From Agrobacterium sp. AGB01 (GTDB lineage: Bacteria; Pseudomonadota; Alphaproteobacteria; Rhizobiales; Rhizobiaceae), in the NCBI RefSeq assembly GCF_014851585.1, contig NZ_JACVAB010000005.1, positions 124,001-188,000 on the forward strand: a stretch of DNA of 64,000 bases, in the 5' to 3' direction. The notes beneath the pieces were generated by a model, which worked only from the letters and a program-made list of their open reading frames with translations, made no database searches and had not been told where the DNA came from. The position numbers were made by a program, and so were the translations under genes. Positions within the stretch are counted from its first letter, which is position 1. Each line of letters starts with the position of its first letter. Shown here in pieces: positions 1 to 8,968 of this stretch.

Positions 1-283
1 CATACTACGAGACAATATGTATGACAAGTGATGGCTGTTGTTCAGTTGTGGTAGGACAGCAAAAAAATTATTTTTGTTTTCGTTTAACGGATTAAAGATA
101 GAAAAAACAGCATTATAGATGTCGTATCGGAATCCGAAGAAGTGTCCATCTTTTCGATGCATTGAAAAAAAGCACTGAAATCATGTTTACATGTCCTACT
201 ACGCTGTGGAATTGTTGTGCACGTGAAATCTGTGCCGGTTGTCTCCAGCCGCCAAGGTCGAATGATTGCTAGGGAGTTGAAGA
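1..283. other. Upstream region of the enolase-family gene
   Basis: This is AT-rich leader sequence before the first gene. The open frames that cross it on either strand run out of phase with the gene at 284 and have no family resemblance. A ribosome binding site (GGGAG) lies just before position 284. I see no clear operator or promoter motif. Confidence 0.5.
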
Positions 284-1432
284 ATGAAGATTGTCGATGT
301 GCATGTCCGCACGTTTTGGCACACCACCCATCTGCAAAAGGATACGGATGGTCACGATCACCCGGGGCCGACAAAGCGGGTGAGAAAGTCCATTTTAACA
401 CTGGTCGCCGAAAACGGCATGGAGGGACACGCGTTTGGCAGCCCTGAACAGGTTCGTTCGCATCTGCTCGACAACTTCATCAGGCCAGTGCTGTTACATC
501 AGGACGCATTTGCACGCGAACGGTTGTGGCAGGATCTGGCACACTGGCAACGGGGCAGTGGTGGCCAGTTGAGTGACAGAACACTTGGCGTTGTGGATGT
601 GGCACTTTGGGATCTTTGCGGGAAACTGGCGAACATACCGTCCTACAAGCTGGCAGGATCGTACAGGGACAAGGTGCCGACCTATGGTTCGATCATGTGC
701 GGTGACGAGATTGAAGGCGGACTGGCGACGCCTGAGGATTACGGTCGCTTTGCTGAATGGCTTGTTAAACGCGGTTACCGTGCCATCAAGCTGCACACTT
801 GGATGCCCCCTGTAAGCTGGTCTCCCAATATCGACATGGATTTGAAAGCCTGTGCTGCTGTGCGCGAAGCTGTCGGACCTTCGATACCGCTCATGCTGGA
901 CGCATATCACTGGTATTCGCGTGAGGAGGCATACACGCTCGGTAAAGGTCTTGAGAAGTTGAACTTTACATGGATTGAGGAAGTAATGGACGAGCAGTCC
1001 ATGTCCTCGTACGCATGGCTTGCCGCCGAACTGAAAATCCCCGTGATTGGTCCTGAGTCCATGGGTGGCAAGTACAAGCACCGGGCAGAATGGGTAAAGG
1101 CGGGTGCCTGCGATATTCTGCGTACCGGCGTTGAGGATGTCGGAGGTATTACGCCTGCGTTGAAGACGATGCATCTGGCGGAGAGTTTTGGCATGAATTG
1201 CGAGGTTCATGGTCACGGCGCTGAAAATCTTCTGATATCTGCAGTCAGCAAAAACTGCCGCTGGTACGAGCGTGGCCTCCTGCATCCCATGCTGGATTAT
1301 GATGCATGCCCCGAATACCTCAACTCCATTGATGATCCGATGGATTCTGAAGGCTATGTGTCGCTGTCTCAACAGCCCGGGATCGGCGTCGACATCAACC
1401 TTGATTACATCAACGACAACCTGGTGAAGTGA
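284..1432 (+). CDS. Mandelate racemase/muconate lactonizing enzyme family dehydratase
   Basis: This is a cytoplasmic enolase-superfamily enzyme of 382 aa, the usual length. Such enzymes abstract the proton alpha to a carboxylate, most often dehydrating or epimerising sugar acids. The N-terminal capping domain spans about residues 1-125. The barrel carries K169 in a K-L-H motif at the second strand, metal ligands D206, E232 or E233 and E258, and the H309/H311 pair in EVHGHG, as in mandelate-racemase-type members. The start is supported by GGGAGTTGAAG just upstream. It lies 55 bp before an ABC binding protein, so both probably belong to one sugar-acid utilisation operon. The exact substrate cannot be read from the sequence; the K-x-H motif in place of K-x-K is worth noting. 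Confidence 0.88.
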   Translation: MKIVDVHVRTFWHTTHLQKDTDGHDHPGPTKRVRKSILTLVAENGMEGHAFGSPEQVRSHLLDNFIRPVLLHQDAFARERLWQDLAHWQRGSGGQLSDRTLGVVDVALWDLCGKLANIPSYKLAGSYRDKVPTYGSIMCGDEIEGGLATPEDYGRFAEWLVKRGYRAIKLHTWMPPVSWSPNIDMDLKACAAVREAVGPSIPLMLDAYHWYSREEAYTLGKGLEKLNFTWIEEVMDEQSMSSYAWLAAELKIPVIGPESMGGKYKHRAEWVKAGACDILRTGVEDVGGITPALKTMHLAESFGMNCEVHGHGAENLLISAVSKNCRWYERGLLHPMLDYDACPEYLNSIDDPMDSEGYVSLSQQPGIGVDINLDYINDNLVK

Positions 1433-1487
1433 GAGAGTCTTTGCCACGCAGGCGCCCTGAGGAGGAAACGCCATGGGAGGAAATATT

Positions 1488-3098
1488 ATGAAAAAGTTGA
1501 ACCGGCGAGGTTTTATCACTGCCACGACAGCGATGGTTCTTCTGGCTTTGCAGCCATGGACGGCAGTCGCTAAAACACCGGAAAACCAACTGGTCGTCGG
1601 GTTTTCGATGGCTAACGTTCTGACGCTTGATCCGGCTGGCGCAGGTGGCAAAGAACGTGTCCAGATCATCACCAATCTTTATGACAATCTCATTGCTATT
1701 GACCCGGCCGACCGTACCGCACTCAAACCAGAACTTGCGGAGAGCTGGACTGTTGCGCAGGACGGAACATCCATACGTCTTAACTTACGACCCGGGGCCG
1801 CTTTCGCTTCTGGAAACCCAGTTACCAGCGAAGATGTCGTCTGGTCCTTCAAGCGCGTCCTGAAACTCAACCTTGCCCAAGCCACGAATTTCAAGATCAG
1901 GGGTTACACCGCGCAAAATGCTGACGAAAACTTCATAGCAATAGACCCGCAGACAGTTGAAATTCGCATTCCGCAAAAGACCGACCCGAAAATCATTCTC
2001 CTGACGATCGCAATGACTGGTCCAGGATCCATCCTGGATATGAAAACGGTGCTTGAAAACGAAAAGAACGGCGATCTCGGCAGCGCTTGGCTTGCAACAC
2101 ATGCAGCAGGGTCCGGTGCATTCGACCTGCAGGTCATGACGCCGAACGAGATGGTGGTCCTGAAGCGCAATGAGAACTACTGGGGAGCACCCGCGACTAT
2201 GGACAGGGTGATAATGCGGCATCTGCCGGAATCTCAGTCTCAGAGATTGCTTCTTGGCAAAGGTGATCTGGACATCGCCTATTCACTGAGCGCTGGAGAC
2301 CTCAGTGCACTGGAAAAGGACAAGGACGTCAAGATAATCAACGAGGTCGGGAACGGTCTCTATTATCTGGCCATGTCAGTAAAGGATAAGGCGCTGTCAG
2401 ACCCCAAGGTCAGGCAAGCAATAATCAAGCTCATTGATTTCAAAGCGATCAATGATGCCGTTATGAAATATTACGGCGTCCTTCATGTCGACCCGATCCA
2501 GATTGGTCTGGGTGGTGAAAACAATGACACTCCGCCTGAGCGGGACGTCGAAGGCGCCAAGTTGCTCTTGAAAGAAGCAGGATATCCAGACGGACTGCAA
2601 CTGTCCTTACACGCCCTGTCGGAGCCACCGTTTGACAATCTATCAGTCGCCATTCAGGGCGCGTTGTCAGATGGGGGCGTGGATGTAAAATTGATCACAG
2701 GCGGTGGAGAGACTGTTTATGGACCAATGCGCAAACGCGAATTCCAGCTGTTGGTAGGTCGAAGTGGCGGCCAGGTTTCTCATCCAGACGGTGACCTGCG
2801 CAGTATTGTCCATAATCCTGACAATAGTGACGAAGCGCAATTGTCAGGTCTGTTGAGCTGGCGGGTTTCTTACCGCGACGAAGAACTCAACAATAAGATT
2901 GATAAGGCGCTGTTCATGGCACCCGAGCAGCAAAAAGCCGAATATGCCAAAATCCAGCAAATCTATCGCGATCGAGTGCCCGCGATCCAGGCAATCTCAC
3001 AGGTCACTGACTCCGTTGCCATACGCGGGGACATCACCGGACTGACCATAAGCCCTGTCTGGCAGACACGACTCTCGACTGTCGGGAAAGCAAGGTAA
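1488..3098 (+). CDS. ABC transporter substrate-binding protein, family 5 (peptide/opine/sugar type)
   Basis: This is a periplasmic solute-binding protein of 536 aa, similar in plan to DppA/OppA-type family 5 proteins. The N-terminus reads MKKLNRRGFI followed by a hydrophobic stretch ending near AVAK, which fits a Tat-type twin-arginine signal. The typical family 5 segment 'LNLRPGAAFASGNPVTSEDVVWSF' region follows at about residue 90-115. Two start codons, at 1473 and 1488, each have a GGAGG-type site; 1488 is preferred because it gives a normal signal peptide. It follows the enolase-family gene and probably delivers that pathway's substrate or a related compound. No permease or ATPase genes follow, which is unusual; the gene after it is on the other strand. 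Confidence 0.88.
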   Translation: MKKLNRRGFITATTAMVLLALQPWTAVAKTPENQLVVGFSMANVLTLDPAGAGGKERVQIITNLYDNLIAIDPADRTALKPELAESWTVAQDGTSIRLNLRPGAAFASGNPVTSEDVVWSFKRVLKLNLAQATNFKIRGYTAQNADENFIAIDPQTVEIRIPQKTDPKIILLTIAMTGPGSILDMKTVLENEKNGDLGSAWLATHAAGSGAFDLQVMTPNEMVVLKRNENYWGAPATMDRVIMRHLPESQSQRLLLGKGDLDIAYSLSAGDLSALEKDKDVKIINEVGNGLYYLAMSVKDKALSDPKVRQAIIKLIDFKAINDAVMKYYGVLHVDPIQIGLGGENNDTPPERDVEGAKLLLKEAGYPDGLQLSLHALSEPPFDNLSVAIQGALSDGGVDVKLITGGGETVYGPMRKREFQLLVGRSGGQVSHPDGDLRSIVHNPDNSDEAQLSGLLSWRVSYRDEELNNKIDKALFMAPEQQKAEYAKIQQIYRDRVPAIQAISQVTDSVAIRGDITGLTISPVWQTRLSTVGKAR

Positions 3099-3418
3099 GG
3101 GTGACGGCGATCCCGGTGTATAATTGATATATTGGCACGGATCGCTCAAAAACATTGACCCGGTTAGCAGGTACAAATCCTGCAGCCGGGCAAAATTCCA
3201 CCTCGTTACAACAGCCGTTTTCTTTGCTTAATATTCGACAAAGCGCATTTCTATCGATTTGTTGAAATCTTCGCAGCGCAACTCCGGTCCCGTCTGTCGG
3301 CGCGTTTCCCGATCAGTTCATATTTGCGTCGACCAGATATCCGCTTTTGCGGGTGAAAGCAGTGTTTGATTTTATCATTGAAGCGGTGCGCTCCGATGCG
3401 CTGATGGGACCGTGACGG
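3099..3418. other. Intergenic region between convergent genes
   Basis: The genes on both sides converge on this 320-bp stretch. The short frames in it are shadows. I see no good hairpin with a T-run, repeat or RNA gene. Confidence 0.5.
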
Positions 3419-4345
3419 CTAAGCGTCCGCCTGGTCTCGGTGCAGGCTGCGGTAGCGCGCAGGAGACTGTCCAACAACGCGCCGGAATGTGGCGGCAAAG
3501 GCACTGTCTGAGCTGTAACCGAAGGATTGAGCGATCCGTGACAATGACTCATTGCCACGACGCAGCCTTGCTGCCGCAAGCCGCATCCGCCAGTTGGCAA
3601 GATAATCTATCGGTGAGGATCCAACAGTAGCGCGAAATCGCTCGGCGAAGGCCGAGCGTGACAGTCCTGCAAGTTCGGCCAATGCATCTACTGTCCATCT
3701 GCGCGCCGGTTGCGAATGGATCGCCCGCATGGATGGCGCAAGGCGTGCGTCGGCAAGTCCAGCAAGCCAACCCGGATGCTGCGAGGTCTGGCGTGCCAGG
3801 TAGGCGCGCAGAACGTGGATGAATACCAACCGAAGCAGATCGTTGCAGGCTATGCGCGAGCCAGGCGCTGCACCGTTCCATTCGAGATCAAGCTGTTCGA
3901 GCAGGAAAGTGATGGGACCAGTCTCCTCGCGCTCGATCACGACGACCGGTGGAAGGGCATCAGTCAACAGGGAGCCGTCGACCGTGTCGAGACTGACACT
4001 GCCGCCAAGAAGCACGAAATCTCGACCATCTCCGACACAAACGTCCAAAGCACCACCCGCGAACACTTCGCTCGCGGGAATCGGCTTCGCCTTTGGATCG
4101 CCACAGAGTGTAAAGGCCCTGCCGCTCACCACGAGACAATCTCCGGCTTTTACCCACATGGGTGCCTCACCGTCTGAGAGCAACCATGCGCCGCCCTGGC
4201 GGATAGCATTGAACTTGACATATCCGGGTGGTGGGAAGGCAACTGACCAGTTGCCACCTGCGGCAAATCGTACCGTAAACAGGGCTTGCGCATCGATCAC
4301 GCTTAGCACATCGGACAAAGCATCCTGATTATATTGGACGATCAC
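3419..4345 (-). CDS. AraC family transcriptional regulator with cupin-type sensor domain
   Basis: This is a 308-aa DNA-binding regulator. The N-terminal half, with phrases such as 'VRFAAGGNWSVAFPPPGYVKF', matches the cupin_6/AraC-binding sensor. The last 100 residues hold two helix-turn-helix motifs ('LAELAGLSRSAFAERF' and 'ESLSRIAQSFGYSSDSAFAATFRR') ending in the AraC signature VGQSPARYR. The open frame extends much further upstream, but the added residues are low in hydrophobic structure and overlap the divergent gene. The GTG at 4345 is therefore chosen; it has no strong ribosome site, so the start is uncertain by a few codons. It is divergent from an SDR gene 84 bp away, which it probably controls. 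Confidence 0.85.
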   Translation of the reverse strand: MIVQYNQDALSDVLSVIDAQALFTVRFAAGGNWSVAFPPPGYVKFNAIRQGGAWLLSDGEAPMWVKAGDCLVVSGRAFTLCGDPKAKPIPASEVFAGGALDVCVGDGRDFVLLGGSVSLDTVDGSLLTDALPPVVVIEREETGPITFLLEQLDLEWNGAAPGSRIACNDLLRLVFIHVLRAYLARQTSQHPGWLAGLADARLAPSMRAIHSQPARRWTVDALAELAGLSRSAFAERFRATVGSSPIDYLANWRMRLAAARLRRGNESLSRIAQSFGYSSDSAFAATFRRVVGQSPARYRSLHRDQADA

Positions 4346-4380
4346 GACAAAAATCCGGCGTTTGCGAACTGGAGGCTCCG

Positions 4381-4396
4381 ATATCTTATCTGATAT
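4381..4396. promoter_or_regulatory. Small dyad in the AraC-SDR divergent promoter
   Basis: ATATC and GATAT form an inverted repeat with a 6-bp spacer between the divergent starts. It may be part of an operator for the AraC regulator, but the arms are only 5 bp long. Confidence 0.25.
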
Positions 4397-4429
4397 AAAA
4401 ATCAGCACAAACAAAAAAGGAGTGCCGAT

Positions 4430-5404
4430 ATGTCCGAGCAAAAACCGATTGGATCCCGTTTTAACGCGGCAAGCACAGCGCATGATGTGGTGGCGGAGAT
4501 GGACCTGTCCGGCAAGACGGCGGTTGTCACGGGCGGTTATTCGGGTCTGGGAATCGAGACCACAAGAGCGCTTGCCGGTGCTGGTGCCACCGTCATTGTG
4601 CCGGCCCGAAACGGCGAGAAGGCGCAGCGCACGCTTGCTGGCATCGAGAGAGTGATCATCGAAACCATGGACCTCGCAGATCCGGCATCCGTCGCGGCAT
4701 TCGCAAACAGAATGGTCGCGAACGACACGCCGATCTCGATCCTGGTTAACAGTGCGGGTATCATGGCGACGCCGCTGGCCCGAGATGCGGATGGACATGA
4801 GAGCCAGTTCGCGACAAACCATCTCGGGCATTTCCGGCTAGTGGCAGGGTTATGGCCCGCACTCCTTAAGGCGAAAGGTGCTCGTGTGATTTCCGTATCT
4901 TCGAGAGGTCATCAGATTGCGCCTGTTGATTTCGACGATGTCGACTTCACAAAACGCGCCTACGATAAGTGGCAGGCTTACGGACAGGCGAAAACAGCCA
5001 ATGCGCTCTTTGCTGTCGGACTCGACCGGCGCGGTGAACAACATGGTGTGCGGGCATTCTCTCTCCACCCCGGTGTCATTCTAACAGATCTTGCCCGGCA
5101 TCTGAGCGAAGACGAGATTAACTCGTTCGATGTCTATGACGAGAACGGTAACCGTCGCGTTGACCCATCACGCGATCTCAAGAGCCCGGAACAAGGCGCT
5201 GCTACCAGTGTCTGGGCGGCAACCCGTCCTGAGCTTAATGGCATTGGCGGCGTTTATTGCGAGGATTGCGAGATTGCTTTGCCGCAGAGCCAAGCTGACG
5301 GGAACAAGGGCGTTGCGTCTTGGGCCATGGATGTTGAGGCGGCAGAGCGGCTTTGGACACTGTCGGAGCAACTGACGGGGCAGTTGCTAGACACGCGTAA
5401 GTGA
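4430..5404 (+). CDS. Short-chain dehydrogenase/reductase, extended (retinol-dehydrogenase-like)
   Basis: This is an NAD(P)-dependent oxidoreductase of 324 aa. The cofactor motif TGGYSGLG lies at about residues 35-42, NSAG at about 107-110, the catalytic serine in ISVSSRG and the Y-x-x-x-K motif in YGQAK. The arrangement matches the SDR subfamily related to retinol dehydrogenases and light-dependent protochlorophyllide reductases; the substrate is unknown. AAAAAAGGAG precedes the ATG at a good distance. It is divergent from an AraC regulator, an arrangement common for inducible SDRs that act on aldehydes or ketones. Confidence 0.9.
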   Translation: MSEQKPIGSRFNAASTAHDVVAEMDLSGKTAVVTGGYSGLGIETTRALAGAGATVIVPARNGEKAQRTLAGIERVIIETMDLADPASVAAFANRMVANDTPISILVNSAGIMATPLARDADGHESQFATNHLGHFRLVAGLWPALLKAKGARVISVSSRGHQIAPVDFDDVDFTKRAYDKWQAYGQAKTANALFAVGLDRRGEQHGVRAFSLHPGVILTDLARHLSEDEINSFDVYDENGNRRVDPSRDLKSPEQGAATSVWAATRPELNGIGGVYCEDCEIALPQSQADGNKGVASWAMDVEAAERLWTLSEQLTGQLLDTRK

Positions 5405-5564
5405 CGCGTGACCCTTGGCCCACAGTACGAAGCCCAGCTGCGCGCGTCGGACCCGACGAAATGCGCGGTAGAATTTCACTCGATGGGTCAAGATTGCGCA
5501 TTATGGATTTTCACGCAGCGGCAAAGTCTTTTCGGATCAAGGCTGGTTTCGGTCGAGCGTTTTT

Positions 5565-6152
5565 TTGGCAGACATTAAGGATTTCAGACTAATCATCTCG
5601 ACGGTTCCGGCACATGTCGTGCTTAAGGTAATTCCGGTCTCCAATATTGCGAGGTACGCCTTGTCCATAATTAACATTCCACTGCCCCTGGACAAGTCGA
5701 GCCGCGTTATGTTGATCGAGTTGCTTGACGAGGCAGAGGCATTCCTGTGTCAACTCGTTGTGTCCGGCGAGGATAGTCTGGGTGTGCGGTTATTCGCGTC
5801 CAACCTGTATGATGCTATGATCAATGCATGGCGTGGGGATCCAGCTGTCCCTGGTAGTAGCGCCCAAGAGAGATTTCGCGCCGCGCGCTTAAAGGTCGCA
5901 TCTACGAGCGATGCGGCTTTAATCGCAGCCGGACTAAGTGGAATTCAGTTGCAAGCCGAGCTATTCGCGTTGATGAAACGCGCTGACGACTACAACGAGT
6001 TCGGGGGAAGACAGCATCTGGCAAAAGTCGTCCGTCATCTGGATGGATTGTTGAAATCGGCCGGGCTTGAGAATGTAATGGGTAAGGTGAGGGACTATCT
6101 ATGGGCTTCGCTTTTTGACAGTAATCGTCCTAACCGACGAATGTATCACTAG
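5565..6152 (+). CDS. Hypothetical protein
   Basis: This open frame has up to 195 codons and no family I recognise. The sequence from about residue 45 onward looks like a soluble helical protein ('SRVMLIELLDEAEAFL', 'LAKVVRHLDGLLKSAGL'). The first residues are weaker. The frame opens with a TTG that lacks a ribosome site; an in-frame GTG near 5620 or the ATG near 5710 could be the true start. It stands alone, on the same strand as the upstream SDR and 160 bp after it. It could also be a decayed gene. Confidence 0.4.
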   Translation: MADIKDFRLIISTVPAHVVLKVIPVSNIARYALSIINIPLPLDKSSRVMLIELLDEAEAFLCQLVVSGEDSLGVRLFASNLYDAMINAWRGDPAVPGSSAQERFRAARLKVASTSDAALIAAGLSGIQLQAELFALMKRADDYNEFGGRQHLAKVVRHLDGLLKSAGLENVMGKVRDYLWASLFDSNRPNRRMYH

Positions 6153-6630
6153 CTCGTGCCATCTGCGTTGCTCTGTCAGGAGTGAATGAGAACTGACAAA
6201 GCTTGATCTTGTCTTTTGTCAGTGGCTTTATGCAGGCAACCGCGTTTTAGCCAAAGCCATTTCGTTGAATGTTCTCAGTAGGTAACAGAAACCGTAGGAC
6301 AAAATCCCGAAAGGCCGGTCCGCCGATTGACCCGATTCCGTCGGCCTCTTTCACTTCACCCAGATGGCCAAGGAAAGCGTCAAGGCCATTTGTTTTGAAC
6401 GAGCGTGTGCACGTGCATTCGCTCCTCAGCATCAGGTGCTCGCTGTCAGCGCAGGACGTCCGCAGTCTTATATCAGTCGTGATAACAAATGTCGCAAATA
6501 CGCTGAACACGTTCAGGCACGCACAATTTCCAGTCTCCGGGCATTCGGTGGATGCTGGGAATATGGCCGCGGCTCTAACGCACTAAACGCTGTACTAAAA
6601 AATGTGCCAGATGAGGCGGGAAATACCTGC
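6153..6630. other. Intergenic region after the hypothetical gene
   Basis: There is no convincing gene in these 478 bp. TGACAAA and TTTGTCA near 6195-6222 form a weak inverted repeat that might end transcription of the upstream gene. Confidence 0.4.
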
Positions 6631-7155
6631 TCAGTAGAGATCTCGCTTTAAGGTCTCTCGCGCTCTGTTTACGCGGCTTTTTATTGTACCGATCTTACAG
6701 CCACAAATCTCGGCTGCGGCGGCATAGCTTGTCCCTTCCGCAACGAGCATCAGGGCCTGTCGTTGTCTAACGTCCAGATCCCGGATCGCGAGCATTACCT
6801 GATCGTGTTCTAATTTCCATTCTTGTTCTGGTGTGGTTGTCATGCATTGATGAACCGATAGTGGGAGGCCCACGTGTTCCCGCTTTGCGACTTTGTAGCG
6901 ACTGCAAAAGCTATTTCGTAGAATGGTAAAAAGCCAGGATTTGAGCGACGTACCGGGAGTAAAAAGATGCGCGGAACGAAGCGCCCTGAAAATTGCTTCC
7001 TGTACCAGATCTTCAGCGTCTTGATCCGTTCGCACAAACCGGCGGGCGAACACCAGAAGTGTAGTGGTGAATCCCGCGATCTGGTCCTTGAGTAAACTGA
7101 TCTCGTTTTCGTTCGAAACCCGTAGCGTAGCGCCGATTATTTTAGGATTACTCAT
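6631..7155 (-). CDS. EcfG-like (ECF15) RNA polymerase sigma factor
   Basis: This is a 174-aa extracytoplasmic-function sigma factor. Region 2 contains 'DAEDLVQEAIFRALRSAH', followed by the 'LKSWLFTILRN' block. Region 4 ends in 'AAEICGCKIGTIKSRVNRAR', which is characteristic of the alphaproteobacterial EcfG/RpoE2 group that drives the general stress response. The ATG at 7155 is chosen because GAGGAAG lies 7 nt upstream; the longer frame has no such support. No PhyR or NepR gene (the usual partner switch) is visible in the window, so this may be a secondary EcfG copy. Nine candidate promoters of its type lie within the next 14 kb. Its own upstream region lacks that promoter but carries a dyad shared with treZ. 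Confidence 0.9.
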   Translation of the reverse strand: MSNPKIIGATLRVSNENEISLLKDQIAGFTTTLLVFARRFVRTDQDAEDLVQEAIFRALRSAHLFTPGTSLKSWLFTILRNSFCSRYKVAKREHVGLPLSVHQCMTTTPEQEWKLEHDQVMLAIRDLDVRQRQALMLVAEGTSYAAAAEICGCKIGTIKSRVNRARETLKRDLY

Positions 7156-7204
7156 CTTGGCTTCCTCACATGGGATAGGAATGCCTTTACGTGTATCTGG
7201 TTGC

Positions 7205-7222
7205 CGTACGGCACCGTACGAT
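7205..7222. promoter_or_regulatory. Dyad upstream of the sigma gene, shared with treZ
   Basis: CGTACGG-CA-CCGTACG is a perfect 7-bp inverted repeat 50-65 nt upstream of the sigma gene start. GTACGGCACCGTACGAT (7206-7222) recurs with a single difference upstream of treZ (19590-19606). This suggests a common regulator of sigma factor and trehalose genes. Confidence 0.5.
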
Positions 7223-7419
7223 GAGAAGTCTGGGGGGTTAGCCCAGTAAAGAGACCAGCTTCTCTGCGGGTGACTAAAAACCGCTAAACTTTTGCTTTCG
7301 TTTGCAGTTGGGGGCTGACGGCTCTCATACATGTTCATTCTGTTTCCGTCGTCAGTGGTCACTGAAAAGGCGGGTTACTTAGGATCTGCGCTTATTTCAG
7401 GCGTGTGCGAAGAAAATCA

Positions 7420-7444
7420 GGAACAACGTCAAACGATCAGAGTT
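7420..7444 (+). promoter_or_regulatory. EcfG-type promoter GGAAC-N17-GTT
   Basis: GGAAC at 7420-7424 and GTT at 7442-7444 (GTTAGG) fit the known EcfG/RpoE2 consensus (GGAAC, 18-19 nt, TT). It lies 25 nt before the ATG of the 66-aa protein at 7469. Confidence 0.8.
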
Positions 7445-7468
7445 AGGAGGCGAGTGGAGGAAGTACAC

Positions 7469-7669
7469 ATGACGAAAAAAGACAATATTGAGCAGATCCA
7501 TCAGGACAGCAAACCGCAGTTTGCCCGGGGCAAAAAATCATCCAGAAACAACGGAGTGTCTAGTGCCAAGCCCCGCGTTATCACGGGGTCAGATGATGCG
7601 ACTATAAATAAGGCGCCGCCTGGGGCCAAAAAGCCAAGCAAGGACTGGGATATAAATTACGATCCGTAA
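7469..7669 (+). CDS. Small basic hydrophilic protein, predicted stress-regulated
   Basis: This gene encodes a 66-aa, highly charged, probably disordered protein with many lysines and asparagines and no recognised domain. The start at 7469 follows GGAGGAAG with proper spacing. The longer frame beginning at 7331 would include the promoter and is rejected. It is divergent from the EcfG-like sigma gene, the place where nepR or other stress genes often sit, but it shows no NepR-like sequence. A GGAAC-N17-GTT promoter directly upstream indicates induction by the general stress response. Hydrophilic proteins of this kind are often desiccation or osmotic-stress proteins; that role is inference. Confidence 0.7.
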   Translation: MTKKDNIEQIHQDSKPQFARGKKSSRNNGVSSAKPRVITGSDDATINKAPPGAKKPSKDWDINYDP

Positions 7670-7834
7670 CGCGGGTGGAAAGCTTTTGGCTTGTTTACGT
7701 ATAAATGCGGAATTCAATGTTCCCCAAGCCCCACAACGTCACGTCATGACCGGAAAATAACGGTACGTAAAGGACCATCAAGATACTGCGAGGCGGCAGT
7801 CGGGTGACCCTTGTACTCCCCTGCTAAATCTACG

Positions 7835-8167
7835 CTATTTTGAGATCCCAGAAAACCATGCGGCGTAAGGTGTTTTTCTTACAAGCTGCCTATTGAAATC
7901 CGGTTCCTCGTCGTTCCACCACACAGGACCGCGCTCGCCCAGCGCCACCTTTGCAGTGTCGACGCGGCTGCGTGCAGCAGCCAGACGGTCAGGATCACCC
8001 TCAGCCTGCCGAACCGCACGACGCGCTGACATTAACTGTTTGACCAAATGCCGTTTCGTCTGCTCATCGAGAAATGGATTGCTTGCTCGCCACAAACGTC
8101 CGCGCACGACAAAGTATCTTCCGTCCGGCGTGTGGGGATATTTTGATGAAGGCGACTGCTCGTTCAT
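7835..8167 (-). CDS. Conserved hypothetical protein
   Basis: This is a 110-aa protein beginning MNEQSPSSKYPHTPDGRYFVVRGRLW and containing 'VALGERGPVWWNDEEPDFNR'. I recognise it as a conserved alphaproteobacterial hypothetical without known function. The middle is a charged helix (residues about 40-75). Its ATG overlaps the stop codon of the upstream exonuclease gene in an ATGA arrangement, so the two are probably translationally coupled and may act together in nucleic-acid repair or turnover. Confidence 0.75.
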   Translation of the reverse strand: MNEQSPSSKYPHTPDGRYFVVRGRLWRASNPFLDEQTKRHLVKQLMSARRAVRQAEGDPDRLAAARSRVDTAKVALGERGPVWWNDEEPDFNRQLVRKTPYAAWFSGISK

Positions 8168-8913
8168 AACAAAGTTCGCTGCACTGGTTCCGACACCACG
8201 GTCGGCTGCAGTTCGCTTCTTCGTGTAAGCTCTGTCTGCGCACTGAAACGCACATCGACATCTCTGTCGTGGAGGAATTCAGCCAGCGTTTCGACACTGA
8301 GACGGTCCCAGCTCTTGCCTCGGTTACTACCGGTGGGCACCCGTGGCAAAAGGCCAGGTTCATTGCTCCACGCGAGCAACTGTTCGAGCGATGTGGCGTT
8401 CAACTGGTCTCGCAGGTGGTGAGCCGTGACATAGGCGTCCGGCATGGCCCGGTGCGCTGGAAGTCCAAGCTCGTGGATAAGGCCCTGAGGCATACGTTGG
8501 TAACGCAGCATCTGATTGGAAAATCGTGGAAGTTCCGGCCACATTCGGAGCGCGCATTTCCATGTGCAGATCCAGGGCAGGCCACCGGTCATGTGCGGCG
8601 TGCAATATCTCTGTTCGAAGGTCGCGCGATGCGCAGCTAAAGCATCAATTTTGCCGTCAGGACGCAGTATAGATCGCGCTATTTCTTTCCAGTAGGGCGC
8701 ATCGGCAACCTCACAGTCGAGAATGTGATGAACAGCCATCGTATCAGGAGATATAGGCCTACCCGGATTAACCAACTGCGATCCCCGTTCGCTCGACACG
8801 ACCCAGCCATCGGCGCTGTCGAAAACCACGTCCTGCCAGCCAATCTCGCACACGTCGCTTTGGCCGTTTCCTGCCGTCTCAAGGTCAATCACGCGAACTC
8901 GAAATGTTGACAT
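8164..8913 (-). CDS. DnaQ-like (DEDDh) 3'-5' exonuclease
   Basis: This is a 249-aa exonuclease of the ExoX/DNA polymerase III epsilon type. The ExoI motif VIDLET near residues 8-13 supplies the metal-binding Asp and Glu. The final histidine and aspartate appear in HRAMPDA, matching the H-x-x-x-x-D pattern of the DEDDh group. The C-terminal 70 residues extend past the exonuclease fold. The ATG at 8913 is preferred over the longer frame because the motif normally begins within ten residues of the start. The downstream gene overlaps its stop by 4 bp. It lies inside the stress island, but no GGAAC-type promoter precedes it. Confidence 0.82.
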   Translation of the reverse strand: MSTFRVRVIDLETAGNGQSDVCEIGWQDVVFDSADGWVVSSERGSQLVNPGRPISPDTMAVHHILDCEVADAPYWKEIARSILRPDGKIDALAAHRATFEQRYCTPHMTGGLPWICTWKCALRMWPELPRFSNQMLRYQRMPQGLIHELGLPAHRAMPDAYVTAHHLRDQLNATSLEQLLAWSNEPGLLPRVPTGSNRGKSWDRLSVETLAEFLHDRDVDVRFSAQTELTRRSELQPTVVSEPVQRTLL

Positions 8914-8968
8914 CGCACTGTTCCTGCGGATCAGCCTGACCACTGAACCATCTTATGAAGCGTTTGGA

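Noticed and set aside
4346..4831. N-terminal extension of the AraC regulator
   Set aside because: It overlaps the divergent SDR gene and has no regulator-like sequence; the sensor domain begins near the GTG at 4345.
7469..7669. The 66-aa protein as NepR
   Set aside because: Size and place fit, but the NepR core with its leucine-rich anti-sigma helices is absent; the protein is basic and hydrophilic throughout.
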